Below are positions 51,210 through 61,400 of a stretch of DNA of 64,000 bases, piece by piece. The notes below the pieces were generated by a model. That model did not search any database, was not told the DNA's origin, and saw only the letters and a program-made list of their open reading frames with translations. The stretch comes from Tetmemena sp. SeJ-2015. Taxonomy: Eukaryota > Ciliophora > Spirotrichea > Sporadotrichida > Oxytrichidae. Every line of letters begins with the position of its first letter. Position 1 is the stretch's first letter. The translations under genes and the position numbers were made by a program. The stretch lies in the NCBI GenBank assembly GCA_027382625.1, contig JAJKFJ010022279.1, positions 1-64,000 of the forward strand, read 5' to 3'.

Positions 51210-54200
51210 ATGAAAAATAATAACTAACTTGCTTCTGGGGCGCTATCCTCCCAGCCCCAGTAGCAACAATCGCTACAATAAATTATTGAATTACTCAGAT
51301 CTTCTCCATAAAGTAATTTATCCAATTTTTAGCAATACGAATTTGCAAATGATAAGGAAAAATTCAAAAGACAATTTGCTGTCTGCAAGATAGTCACAGG
51401 GTCCAGTCCAAGCCAAGAATCTGATATTCAATAACAACCCTGGCAATTTAACTCTGAGAGAGAACTCAATAGGCGGGCCTCCAATCTGAATTACTTAAAA
51501 GTGATTAAAGGAAAATATGTATAAAGTTATTGAATGAGCAACGTTATGAGTGCTGTGCTTTAGAGTAACAGCATGGTTTAGCACTAACACGCCTTAAGCT
51601 CTTACAGTAATGTAGGGTTAGCAGATAATTCAGTGAGCCAAGAGCTATATAACAAATCTTAGAGTATAGCTGGAGGAGTCGCTAGTGGAGGGTCAATTGC
51701 TGCGATGGGATCTCCTGAGCAACGCTCCATAGGACAAATTGTGATGAGTCATAACAGTAATAACAGTCCGAACATCGGTAAAATAGTCACTGTTAATAAT
51801 TAACCCCAGCGAACAATACTCAACAGAAGGATCAATAAGGTAGGTTTATAAAATCATTATGACACTATGAAAAAAAAGACCCCCAAATTATAGAGGTTCA
51901 TTGAAAATCCAGACGCATTTTTGGATACAAGTTTGTTCCACTTAATCCCTTTTTCGATTTTCATTTTTTTCTCGAAAGTAATTACTAAATAGATGGCTCG
52001 TGATTCCCAATACGAGAGGGCTCTTGGTGCATAGGCTAGCTGGGCTAGAAGGCCCTGACCAATGATAGTTTCAATCTAGTTTGGTTATCAGATGGAAGTA
52101 AGTAAGTAATCTAAACGAAGGGTTCGTGGATTGAGGTGAGCCCGAACCAGTTCGAGAGCCTGTTATACGCGACATGTTCAGATTTGCCATTGGCCCTAGA
52201 CTAATCGACTCCTCTCTGGGTGACCCTAACCAGGAGCAATGTTGGTGGTAAACTTGGTGAAGGGAATCCGTTAGTGAAGTCATGGAGGCATGTGGCAAGT
52301 GTTCTCAGTCCGAACAGCTCGCTGGTAGGCTGCGCCGATAGCATTTGGTAGATAATACTACTTCACCTAACGCCAAGGGTCATCCTGGGTGCTAAATAGG
52401 CATGGGCCTCTGGTGTATCTTTTTCTCCCTGCTAGCCTGACCAGCATAGTGAGTGTGGTTTTTTTTTGCATAGAAGACTGAGTCGGCAGATCAAGGAATC
52501 TCAGAGTGTGAGTCAGCAAGGGTTCTGGATGTCAACCCAAAAGGGATTCTCTCTCGTCCCTTTAATGAGAGTGGTGCGTCACACTGATCAAATGACGTCT
52601 TGGGTTTTCACATGAATTACAGGCACAGGCACTTCAGTTATGAGCGTGATTTAATGCTACCTTAAATTTCATTATAATATGCCCGGAGGGAGATCATTAA
52701 TTCCTACTTAAACCTCAATTTTTATTGTTGTAATGCAAGCTAATATATATGGTGTAGATCGTAAGGAAAGACTCAGGAGGCCCGCAGCCCATTCCCTCTT
52801 AGTAAAGCATTTAGTGGAGCAAGCATTGGAGGTATAGGAGTAGGTTTGAATAATTTTGGTGGGCTAAGTTACAGGCAAGGCCTAGCTAATGGAAACAATA
52901 TTTAAGCTCCTGCAAATGGAGTAGGACAAATACTGAATGAGCAATCTGCCGCCTCAATCCTGAATCAGAATGCAAATAATTCTAAGCAGTACTTTACTCA
53001 ACAATCTTTCTTTAAGCAGTTTTAATTTTCTCTCAAGTTCAGAATTAGACGGCTATTGGAACAAGCGGCCATGACTAGAGCTCTATAAATAGCATGCAAA
53101 TGCAGCAGTTCTCAACTCAATTTAATTCTCCAAGGATGCCTGTCCATGGTAAGCAACTACAGTTTTATAATACACAATTTTAGCTATGAATTTCTCCGAT
53201 CAGCAGCAAATTCAGGCAACCAACAATTTAACTCAGAGCATAAACTAAGCGCCGAATGGAGGCATGGCTATGAATATTGTACAAAACTAGAACCAAACTT
53301 TTAATACTTCGATATATGCTTTCTTTAAATATATGAACCCCTCCACTTTGAGATAAAAGACTTCGAGAAACCTGCCCTAGATTCCTTCAGTTAAGATGAC
53401 CTCGCAGAAACAGCAAAATGTGAGTAATCAAGCAAACTAACATCAGCAGCAAATTATCACAACACACAGAGAGGGGCAGCATGCAATCATAGGTTCCCAT
53501 AATCTGAACAGCAGTGGTAGGATAAGACTCAACTCCATCAACAATTTTTGCTATAATTTATTCTTCAGATGTTGGATTGGTACAAAGCTCGCGAGGCTTC
53601 TAACTTTAAAACTAAGGATAGCAATAGTAATCGGGAATTCTAGCTAACTTATAATAGAATCAGTAACCTAATGTCATTCATGATTATTTTCCCTTAATGT
53701 GACTAACATTCATAACATTAAAAATTACAACAACTATCATTTCGAAATCAAGCCCCTCAACAACAATGAGTTCTTTCAATTTTATTAGGGCTAAAGTGTA
53801 ATCAGTGGAGCTCTAAACTCGTTCATGCCTGACGATAGCAGGAGTCTGGATCGCATCATCGCTAACTAAAGCTTGGTTGTTAGTTCAAACCCTCATCAAA
53901 ACAATCCCTCCGAGACTTCAGGCTTAATAAACAACAGCTTAAATATGACGCAACAATAGATGCTCATCTCTAAAAGACCCGTTTACAACAACAGCTAAAA
54001 TCCACATGGAAGTATTATTATAGATTATAGAGTTATAGATTTGAAGTATGAACTAAAATCTCTTTTCTACAAATTAACAGCAATAATAGAATCAACAATA
54101 AAATGCCTTTAACTTGAGTGATGTCAGGTAGCAAGCACTGAAGAGGAAGCAATAAATTGCCAGCAAGAATTAGAGCATGAATTAAGCTACAAATATTTTG

Positions 54201-56086
54201 CACTCCCATCATACAAACCAGAGCATAGACATCAAGAGAGTAATGGCAAATAACAGTAACTAATTAAGCATGTCGAATTAGAAAAGGACAGGCAACGATA
54301 GTTTAGTAAAAAACAAGTTCATGATGACTACCACCCTAAACAGACCAGGCAACTTCTCCAATAACTTCAATTAAATGTTATAAGAGAGCATTTTTCAATG
54401 AGGATAGTACAAGGAGACTCTATGATAATTCAAGTGCTAGTTTGGATCCTAGGAAGAAGATCTCTCCAAGGAATTTAGGAGGCCAGGGAAGCCCTGGTAT
54501 TTCTTAACTTGCTTAAGATGCCGCAAATACTAGCTTGGAAGAACCTAGAAAATTCAAGATTTAGTTAAAACTTCTTCATGAATCATTTTATAGTTTCCTA
54601 TGACAGCTAGAGAAGCTTTGCTACATCTTTCGAAGCATTTATTAGACTATGAAAAAACAGAGATTCTTGAATACGACACTATCTACTACTTAAACGTGTT
54701 AGACAGAAAGGGAAGTCTAATCCCTATCCCAGATGGCCCAGAGAACAATGGGTTTGATAATGATAAGAACGAGTATATTTGCGAAGTAAATGACCACTTA
54801 GCTTATCGCTATGAGGTAGTTAAACGCATAGGCAAAGGCTCTTTCGGATAAGTATTTAAATGCTATGATCACCTGAAGAAGGAGATAATTGCAGTGAAGA
54901 TCCTTAGAAACAAGAAACGACTTTTTAAGCAAGGACTAATCGAGGTTAAAGTTCTTGAAGAATTGAGAGATAAAGACCCAGAAGATAAGAAGAATGTCAT
55001 CAGATTAAAGGAGAGTTTCGTGTTTCGTAAACACTTAGTCTTGACCTTTGAAATGCTAAGTATCAATCTTTATGAGTTCATTAAGATGAACAATTTCTAA
55101 GGAGTCTCTGTGGGTTTAGTAAGAAGATTTGCAATCCAATTACTCGTTGCGTTGCACTATCTCAAAGAGAATAACATAGTTCACTGTGATATGAAGCCCG
55201 AAAATATTCTACTTAGGAAATCTAATAAGAGTGGCATCAAAGTAATTGATTTTGGGAGTGGAACTTATGAGAATGAGTAGTTCTACACCTATATATAGAG
55301 CAGGTTCTACAGAGCACCTGAGATAATGATGGGAATCCGCTATACACCTGCAATAGACATGTGGTCACTTGGTTGCATTCTATATGAGTTATTTGTGGGC
55401 TATCCTATATTTGCAGGAGAAGACGAGAAGGAGCAAATTTAATGTATCATGGAGGTTAAGGGGATGCCTCCTCGCTCTATGATAGTAATGGCTTCAAGGA
55501 GGAAGATATTCTTTGACGATGACTATTCCCCAATTATCGCACCGAACTCTAAGGGCAAAGTTCGTAAGATAAACTCAAAGAGCCTTGAGAAGTTAATGAA
55601 CTGTGACGATCCCACCTTCGTGGATTTCATTGATAAGACATTAGAGTGGAAGCCTGACAAACGTCTGACGCCAGAGTAAGCATTCTAACATCCCTGGATA
55701 AAAGCAGGCATCAAGGAATTAAAGCAAAAGATAGAGCAGCAGGCGATGATCAGTTAGAGAAACAAAGCCGCCGCAACATAACTTTAATATCAAAGTGCAC
55801 CAATAATTCCAACAATGCGAATAACTTGACCTATAATGGTGCACCTACTTAGAACAATAACCAAGCCTTTCCGTAGATAGCAAATTTAAGCAGCAGAGGA
55901 GGCTTTGGACATACTTCAAACAGAGACATGATCACAGAGGAGAGCAGTCAATCCATTAAATTAAAGTAACAAAAGTCATTTATTAAATGAGTTAGTGTAG
56001 CGAGCTCTTCAGTGCGACAGAACAGTAATAACACTGCTAGCCAAAATACAAACGAAGGGAAAAATAAGATACTTCCCAACATTTGA
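51210..56086 (+). CDS. DYRK-family dual-specificity kinase with long Gln/Asn-rich N-terminus
   Basis: ATG 51210 begins [20 protein letters not shown]. About 3 kb of Gln/Asn/Ser-rich, poorly structured exons follow, interrupted by a 937-nt intron (51840-52776) and shorter ones (for example 53152-53185). The class II DYRK signature starts at about 54600: a DH-box-like [10 protein letters not shown] and [16 protein letters not shown], then [51 protein letters not shown], the activation loop [13 protein letters not shown] with the autophosphorylation Tyr-x-Tyr, [20 protein letters not shown], and [19 protein letters not shown] disordered tail runs to TGA 56084-56086, with one in-frame TGA near 55989 and a one-base frame change near 55790 that suggest tiny IESs. 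Catalytic residues are intact. Family role: cell-cycle, polarity and stress control. Confidence 0.88.
51840..52776 (+). other. Unusually long, GC-rich structured intron of the DYRK gene
   Basis: GTAGGT donor (51840) and CTCAG acceptor (52776) join RRINK to [10 protein letters not shown] in frame. The interior (about 51990-52700) is distinctly richer in G/C than any other non-coding part and contains stem-forming pairs: AAAGGGA/TCCCTTT (52540-52546 and 52557-52563), AGGGC/GCCCT and CTAGC/GCTAG near 52020-52055, and GGTTCG/CGAACC near 52120-52150. A T9 run sits at 52459-52467. No protein frame is convincing. It may host a structured RNA, a Pol III-type element (SINE-like, with a weak GGTTCG B-box-like motif) or a germline repeat. 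Confidence 0.6.
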
Positions 56087-56191
56087 TAACATACTTCAGC
56101 AATCTCATTACTATAAACTCATAAGTTAAAGTGTTACTCTTGTAAATAAAAAAGGTTCAAGTCCTTAATATAGCCTAATAAATAACTATGA

Positions 56192-58354
56192 TCATGAATA
56201 CATATAATTTCTTCCTTAAAAATCGAGATACTGATAATTATCTAGTAAGATAGCAAATACTATCCACTGAAAGATTGCAACTAAGTTTAGGACTAAGGCC
56301 CACTAAAGAGTTTTCTATATAACAATTTAGGCATTAACTCTCTTATTTACTGTAGTGAGATACTTGTCAAACTTTGAAGATACTTTAGAAACTGCTGAGC
56401 TAATAGATTCCTCTAACTTGTTGAGATTTGCTTTGTTCTCTTCATCATCTCTGCTTTTGACACTTTTATATTCTTCATCATCGCTTTCCTAAACCCCTTA
56501 AACTATGTTTTGCTTACATTCTTGTCTGGAAGGAGCCTCTATCTTTCCTCTTCAAAGCTATCATTTTGTTGCATATTTGCAGGCACTTGATTCTTCAATG
56601 CAGGATGCTTCTATTTTTCAAACGTGCTATAGCCATCAGTGTGGATATTAGTCTCCTGCTGGTTCTGATAATTTTGATTCCTATAGTGGTTGTTGTTGCT
56701 GATGTAGTATTCGTCATTTTATAGCAGTGAGGGGATTAGAACTACATGTGCTTTTTATCTCTGTAGACAAGAGATAAGGTGGAGAGGATACTGTGCAGAT
56801 TTAAAACAACAGCACACCATTTCAAAAGCAGAAACTATAGTAAAAGCATAAGACACTATTTGATACTCACGATCACTGAAATCTGATAAAGCCCTTAGAA
56901 AGAACTACATATGAATTCTCTCTTTGGTAAACCTTAAAAGAGATAAATATAAGACAAACATAATTATCGTTAGGTTAGATCTTGAGGCAAACTGGGGCAT
57001 CCTTCACTCACGAAACTCCAAATGAAGGTCTTCTCTGTGATTATGATGCAACAGTAATGAGGCCGAAGTTGAGAATCTAAATCAACATGATAAGTTCGAA
57101 TGCTTACTTAAACTCCTTCCTGTGAGTAAGAGTACCAATCGAAATAGAACAGAATACTGATGGAGAGCAAGAGTACTACATTCAGGAACACATTTAGCTT
57201 CAGATTATTCTTAGCGATATAAACTGAACTATTGTTTTGCTTAGTGAAGGATTCATTGCTAAGGCGCTCGATCACTTCAAAATGATCATCTCCTCCATCG
57301 TCCTCTGAAGAATTGTCATTCAGCCTCCCATTTTTGCTACTGCTTCCATTTTTCCTTTTCTACATATCAATTATATGATTATCAAATAATTTATGAATGA
57401 AGGAGTAGTCCAACTCCTTGCTTAATTCTATATTTAAAACTTGACTTTATTCCTCTACTTCAATAATTTGCTTACATAATGGTTTGCATTTGGTTGGCCC
57501 GGTTCCATTAAGCTTTAATTCTATCTGTATTAAATTTTATACATTAAAAGCTACTATATCTTATTTAAGACTATTTGAAAAGCAAAATTTTACTATCTTT
57601 TGAAGAAACCCCTTACCTTAATTGATGAAGCTATAAGTTTTTACTTAAAGGAGTGTCTCTTCTTTGATCGGGTAAAGATGTTTGCTACTGAAGAGAAGTG
57701 CTAAGGTATCTGAGATGGCTTGCTTGGCGAGATGAGGGAATAATTTTAACAGTCTGGTTTCTGGCAGTCTTGAATTCTTCAAAAGAAGAGTTATCTTATT
57801 GTTAACTTATTGAGTGATTGAGAGCCTGCTGAGGATTCTTGAAAGCGGTGCTAAAGTTTCTCAGAGGTCAATTTTAACCTCTCTGCTTGAGAAGCCTAAA
57901 TTTAGCTTTCATCTACCTGAGAATGATTCATTGCCTTCAAAGTTTAAGGATTGATGCTGACGTTCTCAAGGCTAGAATCCCCTCCCTAAGCTGAATAGAA
58001 CTCCTTCAAGTTAGAGGATGAATTCTAAAAGAGAAATGAGATGGCAATAAAGATGAAAATTACTCTATTCGATCTGTTTGAAGAATGGCTGCTCACTTCG
58101 TTGCCTTTCCTTTAAAAATGGCCCAACTTGGTTTTAAGCTGGCTCTTCTCTTTAACGAGTAAAGCTTCTTTAAGTTCTGCTTTCTTATTTTCGAGGTACT
58201 AATCCTCATCTTGCTCATGAATCATTGACTTTTAATGTTGTTCTAAAATATTTAACGCAATGTCTAAAGCAACTCTAGAGGAGGGAAGTAAGCTTAGTAA
58301 TCTAAAGTTTGCTTTAAATTATTACTCACTTGCTTTATCTTTCCTTTCCACCAT
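56192..58354 (-). CDS. Multi-pass membrane protein, unknown family
   Basis: ATG 58352-58354 begins MVERKDKASEQQFKANFR with a helical charged domain (NKKAELKEALLVKEKSQLK). A first hydrophobic segment follows (VIFIFIAISFLF, about 58060), a Ser/Gln-rich loop, then more segments: LNVFLNVVLLLSISILFYF (about 57170), FELIMLIQILNFGLITVA (about 57060) and a stretch with CLMLLLQFLLLKWCAVVL (about 56850). A Gln/Asn-rich linker precedes an acidic coiled segment (SRDDEENKANLNKLEESI) and a last hydrophobic segment (WALVLNLVAIFQWIVFAILL, about 56290) before TGA 56192-56194. Frame changes near 57520-57610 (GT-AG intron), 57110, 56960 and 56500 mark introns or IESs. About five membrane helices. No transporter or channel motif was recognised. 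Confidence 0.6.
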
Positions 58355-58457
58355 AAATCTCACTGCCAAGATCAATAAATGTAGACGAGAATGGAACATA
58401 AAATTACTAACTTAAGATAAACAAGAGTTAATTAAATTGAAGCACTGTAAACTGCTT

Positions 58458-61400
58458 TCACTTGGAGCTGCTTCCTGCTCCACTCATTAGTGAGAACCAT
58501 TGCACGAGTATACTACCCAAAGCTTGTGGAAGTTAGTGGATATCTCTAACTATGCAATAGTACTCGAATGGGAAGTCTCTTAGGTAAGGAACTAGTTTTA
58601 TAGATCCACTCTGCTCATTCTTTTCCACGCTCTTCATGCTCAATATGCTTCCATCTCCCTTCGCTTGCTTCTTTGCACCTTATGCAGCTGTACCAGTAAA
58701 AATATTTGCAGAATCCAGTTGATTCCTTTTATGGGTTGAGTGAATCCAAAATCACAAAGATGTAGAGGTACTTCTTTTCTCTTGCCTCAGCTAAATAGGG
58801 TCTAACGTTGTTTTTGTTGAATCTGCCATCTGATAGCACGATGACGAAGGGGCAGTTCATAGCATCTCCAGCTCCTGAGTTTTGAGAATCAAGGAGTTGA
58901 TTTGTATCTCTCACAAAGTTAGCCATCGCATAATCTGCACTCTTGGGGGCTGAGTAATTGAAGTTGAATTGAGAAAGAATAAATGCAGTACGCTCGTTTG
59001 AGTAGCCATCTTCGAAAGACTGGAAGAGATCGAGTCGCTCTCGAATACCTGCAACTGCCACCTTGCCAACTTCTAGTCTGTTAAGAGCCTCAGTAATCGT
59101 TACAAGAGACTCCAAACTGAAGAACCCTAGATTGTTCTCTTTCATAGAAAGGGAGTCGTCTATAGCTATCAAAATCTTGTAATCTCTCTTGCTTGGCATA
59201 GTTCTCCTCAACCAGATCTTATCGTTGCGATAATGAGAGGCAATAAAGGAAATTACCTTCTTCATATTCAGTCTCTTTCCAGTTTTGTAGTCTCCTTGCA
59301 AAGATTGAGACAGCTATGGCTCGAGCACTATTCTAAGTTGTTCGACAAAGAGAAGATGAAGAGTTGACTGTTTGCTGCTTGAATTAGTTTAGAAGTTCAA
59401 GTGACTAGCGATGGAGGTCACTATCTTGCATCCAAGATGAGAAGAGTTCTCTCATGATTTGCTTTTGGAAAGAGTAGTCGAACTTCTCTAAATCATAGGT
59501 GAAGTTAGTATTCTAATTCAACTGATTGTTCTATCTCTCATCCTCCATTTCAGCCTCATTTCCAGTCATCTTTTGCTTGAGGTACTCTTGGTAATTTTCA
59601 ATTAAGTCCTCTTCATTTATAGGCTCTTGGGATGTGAGCATCTAATCCCTTGCTTTAGCTTTGCTTTCTTCATCAACGATGTCACTCTCCTTTTCAACGG
59701 CTTGCTTCATGCTCTTGTTGAGGATTTGCTACTCAGTCTGCTAGATGTCTTCGTTCATGTCTTGATCTTATTGATCTTGAGCATTATTTATTTTCCTCGT
59801 CTACCTGCATCTTTTCATCTTCACCCTCTTTCTAAGTCTTTAACAAAGCTATCTTCAACCTTATCAGTAGCAAGCTTGCCTTGCATTTACTCAGCTTAGT
59901 CATCGAACTCATATTCCATGGCTTATCCATCTTACTACTGCTCTTAAGAGTCTTACTGCTATTACTGCTGCTACTTCTGTTCCTCAGTTGGTTGAGCCAT
60001 CCTTGGTTGGTCTACTTGCTGCTTGTCCTTGTCAGCCTGCTCTTACTTCTTGTCAGTTTGCTCTTGCTGCTACTGCTTTTGCTATTGTTGCTGATGCATG
60101 CGCTGAGCAAGTTAGTAGAGGATGTCTGAGCCGTTGACATCGAACTGAGTCTGCTGATCTAGCTCCTATGCCTAGGATTGCTAGTTTTCCTTGTTCTTAT
60201 TTTACTGCTGATTCTGATTTTGCGAAGTCTTCTGCTAACGCTTCAGGTTGGATTACTCTTGCTCCTGCTGCTTCTAGTTCTCTTAGTCGTTCTACTGGAT
60301 TTGATCGTTGTCAAGCACTTAAACATACTGAGATATAAGCCATAGTTTATTTCATAGTTTCACGTTTATTGGTTGAAGTCTCTCTTGTACTCTTCCTCGC
60401 CATCCTCCTATTAGTTGTTCTCATCCTACTCGTGCTCATTATCATTTATATCCTAGTCGTCGTGCTAATCTTCAAAGCCTTCCATGTTCTCATCATCCTC
60501 TTACTCTTGGCCCTTGTTCTCTTCTTCTCCTTATCCTTCGGGATTTGAGTCCTAGCTCTCAACATCTTCCATACCCTCTTCTAGTGGTTACTCTTGTGGA
60601 GGCTAGTCTTCTACGACATTTTCATCTCTATCCAAAGGCACTTCTTCCTTCTCCTCTTCACTTTCAGGAAGTTACTAGTCTTCGTCTGCCTCTTGGTTCT
60701 CGTCCACCATCTCCTCGTCCTCCTGGTGCTCAGGGTTGTTCTTATCTTGCTCACCCTCTCCTTCTTCACAATAAAATTCAAAAGATGCTTGACTAATCAC
60801 GCTCTTGCTTGTCTCTATCACCTGCCTTGAGCTCCTTGTCTTAATTCTTAAGCTAGTTCTCCTTGTCTAGGTTCCTCTCACCCAAGTCCAACTCTTCCTT
60901 TTCCTCATTCTTGTTATCCTCTTGCTCATCCTCTTCCAGGTCCTCCATATTCTGGTTCCAGAGCTGGTTGTCTAGCAGGTCGTCAACTTCGTCCATGGCA
61001 TCATCCTCATCGCTCTCCTTGTCTTCTTCATCTTTGTCCTCCTCTTCTTGCTAGTCAGGCACATCTTCCAAATCACCTTCGAAGTCATTTTTCATTTCAA
61101 AGTCGTTGTTCTCGCCTTCTTGCTCCTCATTTTGATTTTTCTCTTCCTTCTTCTCCTCCTGCTTCTACTCCTCATCTGACTCGTAGTTCTTCAAACCTTC
61201 CAACTGCTCCTCATGCTCAATCTAGTTACAACCAAATTATTAATACTTTAATATGCAAAATTATTATAGACACATTTTGCTCTCCTCCTTGACCGTCTCC
61301 CATTCCACAACCATCTTAAAATTAAATCTTACTCGAAGTACTTATCGTCATCATCTTACTCTTGCTGGTCCTTGTCGTCTTCCTTATCATCCTGACCACA

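Noticed and set aside
59627..61054. Leu/Ser-rich open frames on the plus strand
   Set aside because: They are the antisense of the Glu/Asp-rich acidic region of midasin.
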